The notes: generated from the letters alone by a model not told the origin. Positions 33,511-42,040 are shown, counted from the first letter of the stretch. The stretch is DNA of 64,000 nucleotides from Clostridia bacterium (GCA_017415025.1 JAFQJH010000007.1:1-64000); one strand, 5' to 3'. Numbers and translations: made by a program.

Positions 33511-33556
33511 TAAAAAAGGAAAAAGGGCATGGCGAAGCCGTAAGCCTCCCATACCC
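33511..33556 (-). terminator. Terminator between rplS and lepB
   Basis: Minus-strand stem GGGTATGG/CCATGCCC with a 16-nt loop containing a smaller hairpin, followed by TTTTTCCTTTTTT. It may be partial, allowing some read-through to lepB. Confidence 0.7.
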
Positions 33557-33592
33557 TCAACGGTACGTTGCGTACCCTCAGCTCTTGGTTTA

Positions 33593-33940
33593 TTAGCCGA
33601 TCTGCTGCTTAACTTTAGCTGCCTTACCGACTCTGTCACGCAGATAGTAGAGCTTGCTTCTGCGTACCTTACCTGTTCTGATAAGCTCGATCTTATCAAC
33701 GTTGGGGGAGTGAATCGGGAAGACTCTCTCAACACCAACACCGTAAGATACACGGCGAACAGTAAAGGTCTCGGAAACACCGCTGCCCTTACGAGCGATT
33801 ACTGTACCCTCGAAAGCCTGGAGTCTTTCTCTCTCGCCTTCACGGATCTTAACCCAGATTTTGATAGTGTTACCGACTTTGATTGCTTCGGAAACCTCAG
33901 GCTTGAGGCTGTCCTGTGCGATTAACTTAAGTGCGTCCAT
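33593..33940 (-). CDS. rplS: 50S ribosomal protein L19
   Basis: A 115-residue protein beginning [12 protein letters not shown] and containing [16 protein letters not shown], characteristic of L19, which sits at the 30S-50S interface. The start at 33940 is chosen from the family and from GGGAGG eight bases upstream; the frame stays open to 34018 but that part is the leader. It has its own promoter and a ~120-nt structured leader. Confidence 0.95.
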   Translation of the reverse strand: MDALKLIAQDSLKPEVSEAIKVGNTIKIWVKIREGERERLQAFEGTVIARKGSGVSETFTVRRVSYGVGVERVFPIHSPNVDKIELIRTGKVRRSKLYYLRDRVGKAAKVKQQIG

Positions 33941-34064
33941 TACAGACACCTCCCATAGAATTTCAGGCGTTCGTACAAGATTACTCTTCAGAGGACCGTC
34001 CGCTTTAATGTTGGGCATTAAACCCCGCCACAGGGCATACTTATCCCGTGGTGGTCAGAAATGC
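33941..34064 (-). promoter_or_regulatory. Structured 5' leader of rplS (candidate L19 autoregulatory leader)
   Basis: The mRNA leader begins near 34064 and forms a long hairpin at 34024-34053: CCACCACGGG pairs with CCTGTGGCGG through G-U pairs. L19 leaders are known as autoregulatory elements in Firmicutes; assignment here is by position and folding only. Confidence 0.5.
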
Positions 34065-34070
34065 TCATAT

Positions 34071-34099
34071 ATACTATCATAAACCATTGAGGATTGCAA
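34071..34099 (-). promoter_or_regulatory. Promoter of rplS
   Basis: Minus strand TTGCAA (34094-34099), 17 bp, TAGTAT (34071-34076). Confidence 0.75.
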
Positions 34100-34115
34100 G
34101 GTTTTTTTGAAAAAA

Positions 34116-34790
34116 TCAGCGGAAAATTTCATTATTTTTTGTGATGAGTTTTTTGCGTACAACATATAGTTGCTTGTGGTGAATATCAACACAATTTTCA
34201 ATAGTTTCAACGAGCAGAGTCGGGTTAAGATTTGTGGAATTTCCTGCCGCAAGGGAGCATTGAAGGTTGACAACGTTACCTGCACAGGTGATTTTTTTAT
34301 CAAAAATCATCTCGATAAGGTTGATCTGCTTCATAATTTTGCGGTGTCCCTTTTTGCCCGGCTTTTCGGCAATGAGCTCTTCACCGTTCATCAGCTCATC
34401 CGCCTTTTCGCAGAAGGAAGAAGCCTGCTCCTCGTTTTCAAAAACAAGTTTTACAAAATACTGCGCGGCGGCAATATCCTTTGCATCGTGTACGGGAGAG
34501 CCGACGGAAAGGATTTTTATGCCCTCGGGCAGAGTTTCGTTGAGCCTTTTCATAATATCGGCGTTCGTCATATCGCCCTCAATGCGGATGTCCATATATT
34601 CGCAGTCGCTTTCCTGACCGAGTGAGAGAGGAAGAGCAAACGCAATGTACGGGTGAGGGTTGAAACCCTCGGTGTACCACATCGGAAGCTGTGCACGGCG
34701 CACGGCACGGGTCATCATTCTGTTTACGTCAAGGTGAGAGATGTAAATCGCTCTGCCTGTTTTGGAAAAATTAAGCCTTACTGAGCGCAT
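34116..34790 (-). CDS. Radical-SAM-associated DUF2344 protein (TIGR03936 type)
   Basis: A 224-residue protein opening MRSVRLNFSKTGRAIYISHLDVNRMM, with YTEGFNPHPYIAFALPLSLG, both characteristic of the DUF2344/TIGR03936 family. It is nearly always encoded beside a B12-binding radical SAM protein, as here. In some species the two are a single chain. Function is not established; a role in RNA modification has been suggested from context. The start at 34790 has GGAGGT upstream and lies inside the end of the radical SAM gene (20-nt overlap), so the two are translationally coupled. Confidence 0.87.
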   Translation of the reverse strand: MRSVRLNFSKTGRAIYISHLDVNRMMTRAVRRAQLPMWYTEGFNPHPYIAFALPLSLGQESDCEYMDIRIEGDMTNADIMKRLNETLPEGIKILSVGSPVHDAKDIAAAQYFVKLVFENEEQASSFCEKADELMNGEELIAEKPGKKGHRKIMKQINLIEMIFDKKITCAGNVVNLQCSLAAGNSTNLNPTLLVETIENCVDIHHKQLYVVRKKLITKNNEIFR

Positions 34791-36621
34791 CACACTTACC
34801 TCCGTTGAGCTTGTTTGAGCCGCAGCCTGCACACTTGATACGGCAGTGCGGTGTTGTCTCACTCTTGTGAGCTTTTTTGTTTTCGTTTACAAGGAAAGCC
34901 TTGCTGATGCCGTAATCGAGGTGATCCCACGGGAGAATCTCGTCATAATCACGGCGGCGGTTAGCATAGAAGGCGGGGTCAATGCCCGATTCTTCAAAGG
35001 CTTCCATCCATTTATCGTATTTGAATTGGTCGTCCCAACTGTCGAATTTACAGCCCTTGCGCCACGCGAGCTCAATTACCTTTGAAAGCTTGCGGTCACC
35101 GCGTGCGAGAACGCCCTCCATAAAGCTCGTTTGTGTTGTATGGGTGGAAATTTTGATTTTCTTTGTTGTAACGCTGTTCATCAGGTGCTGTTGCTTCTCG
35201 GCGAGCATCTCCTGTGTATCCTGCGGCTCCCACTGGAACGGAGTGAACGGCTTGGGAACAAAAGACGAAGCGCTGATGCTGACCTGAACGCCCTTGCCCT
35301 TCGGTCTGTCGGGAAGGCGGTAGAATTCGTCAACAACTCTCTGTCCGAGCTGTGCTATGCCTGCAACGTCGTCGAGTGTTTCAGTCGGCAAGCCTATCAT
35401 AAAGTAGAGCTTAACGGCTGTCCAACCGCCCGAGAAAGCCTTGTCCACGGTGGACATAACGTCCTCTTCGGTAACATTCTTGTTGATAGCGTCGCGGAGT
35501 CTCTGTGTACCTGCTTCGGGTGCAAAGGTCAGCGAGCTTCTGCGTACAACCGCGAGCTTTTCCATAAGCTCGTCGGAGAAGTTGTCAACACGCAGAGAGG
35601 GGAGAGCGATGTTGATTTTTTCCTTAGTTGTCCAATCGAGCATCGAATTGAGAAGAGGCTGAAGCCCCGTATAGTCGCTAGTGCTCAATGAGCAGAGGGA
35701 AATTTCGTCATAGCCGGAGGTTTCGCAAAGCTTTTTGCACTGCTCCTCAACAACCTCGGGGGATTTTTCGCGTATAGGTCTGTAAAGAAAGCCTGCCTGA
35801 CAGAAGCGGCAGCCGCGGATACAGCCGCGGAAGATTTCTGCAGTAACTCTGTCGTGAACAACCTCAATTGACGGTACAATGAATTTTTCGGGATAAACCG
35901 CCTTGTCCATATCCGAAACAATCGCCTTTTCAGCCTTTTCGGGAGCGGTTTCCTTGGCAGTCACGCTTGCGATTGTGCCGTCAGCGTTGTATTCAACGTC
36001 ATAAAAAGCAGGAACGTAAAAGCCCTTGTGCTGTGCAACGTCACGAAGGAAATCAAGCTTTGATGAGCCGAGCTCCTTGTGCTTTTTCACAAGAGAAATG
36101 AGCAGGTCGGTTGTTTCCTCACCGTCGCCAAGCATAAAGACGTCAATAAAATCAGCCATCGGCTCTGCATTACACGCGCACGGACCGCCTGCTACAACAA
36201 TGGGAGCGAGGTCGGGTCTGTCCTTTGAATAAAGCGGAACACCCGCAAGGTCGAGCATATTGAGCACGTTGGAAAAGCTCAGCTCATACTGCAGAGTGAA
36301 GCCGATAAGGTCAAAGTCCCTGATGCTGTCTCCGCTTTCAAGCGCCCAGAGGGGGATACCCTGCTCACGCATTTTTTCTTCCATATCGTTGTCGGGTGCA
36401 AAAACGCGCTCACACCACGCATCGTCACGGTTGTTGACGACCGAATAAAGTATCTTCATTCCGAGGTGCGACATTCCGATTTCGTAAGTATCGGGGAAGC
36501 AGAAGGCATAACGCACCGCAACGCTGTCCTTATCCTTGACAACGCTGTTCAGCTCACCGCCGACGTAACGTCCCGGCTTCTGCACCTCAAGCAAAATTTT
36601 CTGTATTTTTTCCGAAAGCAT
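34771..36621 (-). CDS. B12-binding-domain radical SAM protein (TIGR03960 type)
   Basis: A 616-residue protein. Residues ~30-190 resemble a cobalamin-binding-type domain (TYEIGMSHLGMKILYSVVN). The radical SAM core follows with cysteines in FRGCIRGCRFCQAGF (C-x3-C-x2-C). The C-terminal end has another cysteine group (CRIKCAGCGSNKLNGGKC). It is the standard partner of the DUF2344 protein, and the reaction is unknown. The ATG at 36621 has GAGGA upstream and is preferred to a TTG at 36642. Confidence 0.9.
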   Translation of the reverse strand: MLSEKIQKILLEVQKPGRYVGGELNSVVKDKDSVAVRYAFCFPDTYEIGMSHLGMKILYSVVNNRDDAWCERVFAPDNDMEEKMREQGIPLWALESGDSIRDFDLIGFTLQYELSFSNVLNMLDLAGVPLYSKDRPDLAPIVVAGGPCACNAEPMADFIDVFMLGDGEETTDLLISLVKKHKELGSSKLDFLRDVAQHKGFYVPAFYDVEYNADGTIASVTAKETAPEKAEKAIVSDMDKAVYPEKFIVPSIEVVHDRVTAEIFRGCIRGCRFCQAGFLYRPIREKSPEVVEEQCKKLCETSGYDEISLCSLSTSDYTGLQPLLNSMLDWTTKEKINIALPSLRVDNFSDELMEKLAVVRRSSLTFAPEAGTQRLRDAINKNVTEEDVMSTVDKAFSGGWTAVKLYFMIGLPTETLDDVAGIAQLGQRVVDEFYRLPDRPKGKGVQVSISASSFVPKPFTPFQWEPQDTQEMLAEKQQHLMNSVTTKKIKISTHTTQTSFMEGVLARGDRKLSKVIELAWRKGCKFDSWDDQFKYDKWMEAFEESGIDPAFYANRRRDYDEILPWDHLDYGISKAFLVNENKKAHKSETTPHCRIKCAGCGSNKLNGGKCDALSKA

Positions 36622-36653
36622 AGTAAAGTCCTCGCTGTTCAAATAATAAAATA

Positions 36654-36682
36654 ATTCTACTATGTTTTGACGAAATTTTCAA
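36654..36682 (-). promoter_or_regulatory. Promoter of the radical SAM operon
   Basis: Minus strand TTGAAA (36677-36682), 17 bp, TAGAAT (36654-36659). Confidence 0.7.
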
Positions 36683-36788
36683 GTGCCGTGCGGTATATTA
36701 ACAAATAGTGGTAAGGTTGTTAATAATTACTTAACACGTAAACGCCTCTTTTATGTTATAATATAGAAAAATAAAAGGAAGTGATGAG

Positions 36789-37466
36789 GTGGCGAAGGTG
36801 TATCCGAAGCCGATTGACGGAACTTTGAGGAAATTTTCGTTGCGTGTACCCGAAATCATCCGCGAGTGCAGCGGAATTACAGTTTTCGGAAAAAGAATAA
36901 AATCGTTGGTCTTTTCGACCGATGTTGCAATAATAAGAAACGTAAATGCGGATGCCGTGATAGCGGTCTATCCGTTCACTCCCCAGCCTGTGATAACGCA
37001 GGCTATTTTGCAGGCATCAGACATTCCTGTTTTTGTCGGGGTGGGCGGCGGTCTCACGCAGGGACAGCGTGTGCTCAATCTTTCGAATTATGCCGAGATG
37101 CAGGGCGCGATGGGCGTTGTACTTAACGCGCCGACCTCGAACGAGGTTGTACATAACGTTTCGCAGACGGTGGATATTCCGACGATTGTTACCGTTGTGC
37201 GTGAGGATGAGGACATTGGCGCAAGAATTGAAGCGGGTGCGAGCGTGCTGAATGTTTCCGCCGCGGCAAAAACGCCCGACATTGTGCGCAAGATACGCGC
37301 GGAATATCCCGATATTCCGATTATAGCAACGGGCGGCCCGACGGATGAAAGCATAAAAGCTACGATTGATGCGGGAGCAAATGCAATCACCTGGACACCG
37401 CCGTCAAACGGAGATATATTCAAAAGCATTATGGCGGCATACCGCAACGGCGAACCGCACCCGTGA
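36789..37466 (+). CDS. TIM-barrel protein of unknown function
   Basis: A 225-residue protein with alternating strands and helices typical of a phosphate-binding TIM barrel: VFVGVGGGLTQG near residue 80, VLNAPTSNEVVHN, and IIATGGPTDESIKATIDAGANAITW split over the last two strands, where Gly-Gly usually grips a phosphate. This looks like the thiamine/pyridoxine or keto-acid aldolase type of barrel, but no catalytic set is recognised. The start is GTG with AAGGAAG upstream; a TATAAT box lies at 36757-36762. The gene is alone and is followed by a hairpin array. Confidence 0.6.
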   Translation: MAKVYPKPIDGTLRKFSLRVPEIIRECSGITVFGKRIKSLVFSTDVAIIRNVNADAVIAVYPFTPQPVITQAILQASDIPVFVGVGGGLTQGQRVLNLSNYAEMQGAMGVVLNAPTSNEVVHNVSQTVDIPTIVTVVREDEDIGARIEAGASVLNVSAAAKTPDIVRKIRAEYPDIPIIATGGPTDESIKATIDAGANAITWTPPSNGDIFKSIMAAYRNGEPHP

Positions 37467-37580
37467 GCGAAGTTGTGAAACAACTTCGCAATGAAATACG
37501 ACCTTTCGGTCGTGTGAAATGTTGCTTTCGCAGCGCGAAATATCGTCTGCGACGATATGAAATTTTTGCTTGCGCAAAAG
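37467..37580. repeat. Array of five short hairpins joined by GAAAT linkers
   Basis: Starting directly after the stop codon: GCGAAGTTGT..ACAACTTCGC (37467-37489), ACGACC-TTTC-GGTCGT (37498-37513), GTTGC-TTTC-GCAGC (37521-37534), ATCGTC-TGC-GACGAT (37542-37556) and TTTTGC-TT-GCGCAAAA (37564-37579). Most neighbouring hairpins are joined by a TGAAAT-like linker (ATGAAAT, GTGAAAT, GCGAAAT). Each stem has a different sequence, so the linker and the hairpin rhythm are what repeat. Confidence 0.75.
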
Positions 37581-37610
37581 TTAAGGGCCTGCGGTGCTGA
37601 ATATAAAATT

Positions 37611-37640
37611 AACGGACTATCTCATTTGAGGTAGTCCGTT
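37611..37640. terminator. Bidirectional terminator
   Basis: Fourteen-base-pair stem AACGGACTATCTCA/TGAGGTAGTCCGTT (one G-T pair) with a 2-nt loop, followed by TTTAC; serves convergent genes. Confidence 0.85.
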
Positions 37641-37660
37641 TTACTATACATTATATATTA

Positions 37661-39262
37661 TTAAAATTCATCGCTCAACACCGCGTGGGCACAACGGATG
37701 CCGTCAACTGCGGCAGAGACAATTCCGCCCGCATAGCCTGCACCCTCACCGCAGGGGTAGAGACCTCTGACCTTGAGAGCCTGATAAAATTCATCACGCA
37801 GGACTCTGACGGGGGAGGAGGAGCGTGTTTCGGGCGCGGTCAGCACCGCATCGGGCAGGTCAAAGCCCTTGAGCTGTTTACCCATCTTCACGATAGCATC
37901 TGCCATTGTATCTGTAACCTTTTTCGGCAGAACCTCTCGGATGTCGCCCATCTTAACGCCCGTCGGGCAGGAGGGATTGACACTTCCGAGCTGGGTTGAC
38001 TTTACGTTCTGCAAAAAGTTGCCGACAAGCTGTGCGGGTGCGGTGAAATCTCCGCCGCCGCAACGGAATGCCTTTTCCTCAATTTCACGCTGGAGCTTAA
38101 AGCCTGCAAGCGGATGCTCACTGCCGAAATCCTCGGGCTCAACGCCGACAAGGAGTGCGGAGTTCGAATTTTCCTCATTACGTGCAAAATTGCTCATTCC
38201 GTTTACGACGACACCGCCGTTTTCGCTTGCCGCCGCAACGACCGTTCCGCCGGGACACATACAGAAGGTATATGCGCCTCTGCCGTGGGGCGGATGGCAC
38301 GAAAGCTTATAGTCGGCCGCGCCGAGCGCAGGGTGTCCTGCAAAATCGCCGTATTGCGCGCGGTCAATCATCGTTCTCGGATGCTCAATTCTTGCACCGA
38401 CGGAAAACGGCTTCTGCATAATATCTATACCTTTATTATAAAGCATTTCAACCGTATCCTTTGCGGAGTGACCGACTGCAAGGATAACGCTGTCCGTTTC
38501 AAGGTCGATTGCTTCGCCCTTTTCATTTATATATGTTACGCCGTGAACAACGCCGTTTGCGATGATGATATCCGTCAGCTTGCACGAGAAAAGCACGTCA
38601 CCGCCGAGCCGCTTGATTTCCTCACGCATATTTTTGACGACCTGACCGAGCTTGTCAGTGCCGATGTGCGGTCTCCACGAGTAAAGAATTTCCTCGGGTG
38701 CGCCGAATTCGACGAAATCAAGAAATACCTTTCGGCAAAGCTTGTCCTTGATGCCTGTTGTCAGCTTGCCGTCGGAGAATGTGCCTGCACCTCCCTCGCC
38801 GAACTGCACGTTCGAGGTTTCGTCGATAACCTTTGTCTGCCAGAAACGGTTGACGTCCGCTGTTCTTGCGTCAATGTCGCGTCCGCGCTCAAGAACAATC
38901 GGGCGCAGTCCTGCACGTGCAAGAGTGAGTGCCGCCCAAATTCCGCCCGGGCCGAAGCCTGCAATTATCGGCCGAAGGTTGCTTTTTCTCTTGTTTTCAG
39001 GTATACTATAATAAAAGGGCTCGGTGAGCTGTGCTTTTTTGTACTTGCTCTTTTCGAGAATTTCTGCCTCGTCGCCGTCAAGAGTAACGTCAACGCTGTA
39101 AACGAAGAAGAGGTTATCCTTCTTTCTCGAGTCGAGAGACTTCCTGGCAACGTCAAGCGTTGATATTCTTCTTTTAGGTATACGCAGAGCCTTTGCCGCC
39201 GCCGCGAGCAGGTCGTCGGACGTGCCTTCAAGCGGAAGCTTTATTTCATTAATTCTTATCAT
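37661..39262 (-). CDS. FAD-dependent oxidoreductase of uncharacterised type (COG2509-like)
   Basis: A 533-residue flavoprotein. After an N-terminal ~90-residue domain comes an FAD-binding Rossmann motif GFGPGGIWAALTLARAG near residue 105, then LERGRDIDART, and a second nucleotide motif in VILAVGHSAKDT. The C-terminal ending YPCGEGAGYAGGIVSAAVDG is characteristic of this family, which is often annotated only as FAD-dependent protein. Substrate is unknown. The ATG at 39262 is chosen by alignment to MIRINEIKLP; its ribosome site is weak. The gene stands alone between the terminator at 37611-37640 and the ribosomal block. Confidence 0.83.
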   Translation of the reverse strand: MIRINEIKLPLEGTSDDLLAAAAKALRIPKRRISTLDVARKSLDSRKKDNLFFVYSVDVTLDGDEAEILEKSKYKKAQLTEPFYYSIPENKRKSNLRPIIAGFGPGGIWAALTLARAGLRPIVLERGRDIDARTADVNRFWQTKVIDETSNVQFGEGGAGTFSDGKLTTGIKDKLCRKVFLDFVEFGAPEEILYSWRPHIGTDKLGQVVKNMREEIKRLGGDVLFSCKLTDIIIANGVVHGVTYINEKGEAIDLETDSVILAVGHSAKDTVEMLYNKGIDIMQKPFSVGARIEHPRTMIDRAQYGDFAGHPALGAADYKLSCHPPHGRGAYTFCMCPGGTVVAAASENGGVVVNGMSNFARNEENSNSALLVGVEPEDFGSEHPLAGFKLQREIEEKAFRCGGGDFTAPAQLVGNFLQNVKSTQLGSVNPSCPTGVKMGDIREVLPKKVTDTMADAIVKMGKQLKGFDLPDAVLTAPETRSSSPVRVLRDEFYQALKVRGLYPCGEGAGYAGGIVSAAVDGIRCAHAVLSDEF

Positions 39263-39574
39263 AATTATATCGCCACGCAAAAAAATTTTTATTACGCTTC
39301 ATTTTATCAAATAGATTGTATAAAGTCAATTCGTACATTTAGTGGCGGAAAAATAAACCTGACACTACCCCTTGCGAGGAAGTGCAAATAAGGGCTCTTT
39401 TTGAAAATATTGCACAAAAACGCTTGACAAAACTTGATATATCTGCTAGAATATCTCTACCTCTTGTAGAGGGTTCTTTTTTTGTGCCCTCTTTTAGGAA
39501 CTTACAGGGTGTTTGTTCCGTTACGAGGGAGGCTTATAATTCCGGATTTACCGGTTAAATGGAGGTGCCGAAAA
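39263..39574 (+). other. Gene-free interval with the promoter and leader of rpmG
   Basis: From 39263 to 39423 I see nothing beyond AT-rich spacer between divergent genes. From 39455 the rpmG leader begins with a small hairpin (CCTCT-TGT-AGAGG) followed by GTTC and eight T residues, then CCCTC (39487-39491), which can pair instead with GAGGG of the first hairpin, and GAAC that can pair with GTTC. Two small hairpins follow. Such mutually exclusive pairings may mark an autoregulatory leader; no known family was recognised. Confidence 0.5.
39424..39452 (+). promoter_or_regulatory. Promoter of the rpmG-secE-nusG block
   Basis: TTGACA (39424-39429), 17 bp, TAGAAT (39447-39452), extended -10 TGC. 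Confidence 0.85.
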
Positions 39575-39724
39575 ATGAGAGTTAAAATTACACTCGCATG
39601 CACAGAATGCAAACAGCGCAATTATGACACAATGAAGAACAAGAAGAACTCACCCGACAGGTTGGAGATGAACAAGTACTGCAGATTCTGCAAGAAGCAT
39701 ACTCTCCACAAAGAGACGAAGTAA
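39575..39724 (+). CDS. rpmG: 50S ribosomal protein L33, zinc-binding form
   Basis: A 49-residue protein with CTEC near residue 9 and CRFC near residue 36, the four-cysteine (zinc-binding, C+) version of L33. The start at 39575 has GGAGGTG upstream and fits family length; the longer frame from 39482 does not. It opens the classic order rpmG-secE-nusG-rplK-rplA. Confidence 0.95.
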   Translation: MRVKITLACTECKQRNYDTMKNKKNSPDRLEMNKYCRFCKKHTLHKETK

Positions 39725-39743
39725 GCTGGGAGGATTAACTGCT

Positions 39744-40118
39744 ATGGCTAACAAAGAAAGTTCAGAAGCAGCAAAGAAGATTGCCAAGGCTGAAAAAGAA
39801 AAGACAGCTAAAAAGCCGAAGAAGAATAAGAAAAATATCTTCAAGGTAATCGCACGCTTCTTCAAAGACCTCAAAGGCGAAGTTAAGAAGATTACTTGGC
39901 CGGGCGCAAAGGATGTTCTCAAGGGAACAGCAATCACAATTGCTTGTATCGCTGTAATCGGCGTTGCAGTTTTCCTTGTTGACTTTGGTCTTACTAACGG
40001 TATCGATGCTCTTCGCACCGTTGCCGAGAACAGAACAACTACAACAACAGAGGCTTCAACAACAACTACAACGACTACGACAGCAGCACCCACATCATCA
40101 AACGCGGCTGCTGAATAA
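39744..40118 (+). CDS. secE: SecE preprotein translocase subunit with a threonine-rich tail
   Basis: A 124-residue SecE. The core is residues ~31-93: amphipathic helix (FFKDLKGEVKKITWPG) and one membrane span (VLKGTAITIACIAVIGVAVFLV). Residues 1-30 are a lysine/alanine-rich head. Unusually, ~30 residues follow the span, dominated by threonine and alanine with one run of eight threonines (NRTTTTTEAS, then T8, AAPTSS). Typical SecE ends soon after its last span. The tail would face outside. Located between rpmG and nusG as expected. Confidence 0.92.
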   Translation: MANKESSEAAKKIAKAEKEKTAKKPKKNKKNIFKVIARFFKDLKGEVKKITWPGAKDVLKGTAITIACIAVIGVAVFLVDFGLTNGIDALRTVAENRTTTTTEASTTTTTTTTAAPTSSNAAAE

Positions 40119-40142
40119 TTCAGAGTATACGGAGGAAAGGCA

Positions 40143-40703
40143 ATGTCTAATGACTCCAGATGGTATGTTGTGCATACCTACTCAGGCTACGAGAACAAAG
40201 TAGCATCAAACATTATGAAAGCTACGGAAAACCGTAAAATGCAGGACGAGATTTTCGAGGTTAAAATCCCGACCGAAACCGTTGTCGAGGTCCGCGAGGA
40301 CGGCAAGACACGCGAGGTTGAGCGTAAAATCTTCCCCGGCTACGTTATGGTTAAAATCGCAACTTTCCTTGACGAAAACGATATGCCTAAAATCAGCGAT
40401 GAGGCTTGGCTCGTTATCCGCGGAACACGCGGTGCAACAGGCTTCGTAGGTCCCGAGGGCAAGCCCATTCCCCTTACGGAGGAAGAGGTTTACAGACTCG
40501 GCGTTGAAAAGAAGGTTGTCGAGGTTCGTTACAGCGTTGGCGACACAGTCAACATCATTGATGAAATCTTTGAAGGTTTCTCAGGAACTGTTGAAGAAAT
40601 CGACCTTGATAACAACAAGGTTAAGGTTACAGTTTCTGCTTTGTTCGGCAAAGAGACTTTGGTTGAGCTCGAGCTTGATCAGGTAGAACCCGTTGCCGAT
40701 TAA
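40143..40703 (+). CDS. nusG: Transcription termination/antitermination factor NusG
   Basis: A 186-residue NusG: NGN domain (WYVVHTYSGYENKVASNI; IFPGYVMVKI) and C-terminal KOW domain (GDTVNIIDEIFEGFSGTVEEID). It binds RNA polymerase and links transcription with Rho or the ribosome. GGAGG precedes the ATG; it lies 24 bases after secE in the conserved order. Confidence 0.95.
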   Translation: MSNDSRWYVVHTYSGYENKVASNIMKATENRKMQDEIFEVKIPTETVVEVREDGKTREVERKIFPGYVMVKIATFLDENDMPKISDEAWLVIRGTRGATGFVGPEGKPIPLTEEEVYRLGVEKKVVEVRYSVGDTVNIIDEIFEGFSGTVEEIDLDNNKVKVTVSALFGKETLVELELDQVEPVAD

Positions 40704-40718
40704 GTTTTAGTGTACGTG

Positions 40719-40809
40719 ATAATTAAGCGTTTTCGCTTTAATTATATACCCCTTTGGGTATGGAGCTTCGGCTCCCCGTGGGAGGAGCAAAAAACTTTTC
40801 AATTGCTCC
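40719..40809 (+). promoter_or_regulatory. Hairpin-rich leader upstream of rplK
   Basis: Four successive hairpins in the nusG-rplK gap: ATAATTAA-GCG stem at 40719-40745, ATACCC/GGGTAT at 40746-40761, GGAGC-TTCG-GCTCC at 40762-40775, and GGAGCAA/TTGCTCC at 40784-40809. No hairpin is followed by a long T-run. The L11-L1 operon is regulated by L1 in other bacteria, so an L1 site here is possible but not identified. Confidence 0.5.
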
Positions 40810-40839
40810 GCCGAACCACATATTTTTGGAGGTGCAAAA

Positions 40840-41265
40840 ATGGCTCAGAAGGTAGTAGGCTTTATTAAGCTTCAGATCCCTGCAGGTAAAGCAACACCGG
40901 CTCCCCCGGTTGGTCCTGCTTTAGGTCAGCATGGTGTTAACATCATGGCATTCACTAAGGAATTCAACGAGCGTACAAAGAATGACGTAGGTCTTATCAT
41001 CCCCGTTGTAATCACAGTTTATGCTGACCGTACATTCACATTCGTTACAAAGACACCGCCCGCAGCTGTTCTTATCAAGAAGGCTTGTGGTATTGAGAGC
41101 GGTTCAGGTGTACCGAACAAGACAAAGGTAGCAACAATCACAAGCGAGCAGGTTAGAAAAATCGCGGAACAGAAGATGCCCGACTTGAATGCAGCTAACA
41201 TCGAGACAGCTATGTCTATGATCGCAGGTACTGCACGCAGCATGGGTGTTACTGTTGTAGACTAA
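40840..41265 (+). CDS. rplK: 50S ribosomal protein L11
   Basis: A 141-residue protein with the L11 hallmarks [23 protein letters not shown] and [17 protein letters not shown], full family length. It forms part of the GTPase-associated centre of the 50S subunit. TTGGAGGTG precedes the ATG. Next gene rplA follows after a small hairpin. Confidence 0.96.
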   Translation: MAQKVVGFIKLQIPAGKATPAPPVGPALGQHGVNIMAFTKEFNERTKNDVGLIIPVVITVYADRTFTFVTKTPPAAVLIKKACGIESGSGVPNKTKVATITSEQVRKIAEQKMPDLNAANIETAMSMIAGTARSMGVTVVD

Positions 41266-41320
41266 TCTCCCGCGTGGGAGGAAAAATCCGATTAACCACT
41301 TTTCAGGGAGGAATTAACTA

Positions 41321-42022
41321 ATGAAACACGGTAAGAAATATTTAGAGAGTGCAAAGCTCGTTGACAGAGCTACACTCTATGAGCCGGCAGAAGCTCTTGA
41401 GCTTGCAATCAAGACTTCTTCCGCAAAGTTTGATGAAACTGTTGAAGTACACGTTCGTCTCGGTGTTGACTCACGTCACGCTGACCAGCAGGTTAGAGGC
41501 GCTGTTGTACTCCCCAACGGTACAGGTAAGAAAGTAAGAGTTGCAGTTTTCGCTAAGGGCGAGGCTGCTGACGCTGCAGCTGCTGCAGGTGCAGAAATCG
41601 TAGGTGCTGAAGACCTTGTTGCTAAGATTCAGGGCGAAGGCTTCCTTGATTTCGACGTTGCTATCGCTGCTCCCAATATGATGGGTCTTGTTGGTCGTCT
41701 TGGTAAGGTTCTTGGTCCTCGCGGTCTTATGCCTTCACCCAAGGCAGGTACAGTTACTCCTGACGTTGCTAAGGCTGTTGAAGAGGCTAAGGCAGGTAAG
41801 ATTGAGTACCGTCTTGACAAGACAAACATCATCCACTGCCCCATCGGCAAGGTTTCCTTCGGCGCAGAGAAGCTTGGCGAGAACTACAAGACTCTCCTTG
41901 CTGCTATCGAGAAGGCAAAGCCGGCTGCTGCAAAGGGTCAGTACATCAGATCTTGTGTTGTTGCTTCAACAATGGGCCCCGGCGTTCGCATCAACCCCGC
42001 TAAGGCTGTTATCACAGACTGA
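41321..42022 (+). CDS. rplA: 50S ribosomal protein L1
   Basis: A 233-residue L1, full length, with [20 protein letters not shown] near residue 37 and the stalk motif [28 protein letters not shown] is upstream of the ATG. L1 forms the mobile L1 stalk and, in other bacteria, represses its own operon. No terminator is seen before the rplJ promoter 19 bases downstream. Confidence 0.96.
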   Translation: MKHGKKYLESAKLVDRATLYEPAEALELAIKTSSAKFDETVEVHVRLGVDSRHADQQVRGAVVLPNGTGKKVRVAVFAKGEAADAAAAAGAEIVGAEDLVAKIQGEGFLDFDVAIAAPNMMGLVGRLGKVLGPRGLMPSPKAGTVTPDVAKAVEEAKAGKIEYRLDKTNIIHCPIGKVSFGAEKLGENYKTLLAAIEKAKPAAAKGQYIRSCVVASTMGPGVRINPAKAVITD

Positions 42023-42040
42023 TTAAATTTTCGTTAATAC

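Noticed and set aside
37467-37580. CRISPR array
   Set aside because: The recurrent element is only a ~6-bp linker and the stems differ from each other; there are no constant repeats of 24-40 bp and no cas genes.
38114-39163. A 349-codon plus-strand frame opposite the FAD-dependent protein gene
   Set aside because: Low-complexity, cysteine-rich translation with no recognisable domain; the minus strand encodes an intact flavoprotein.
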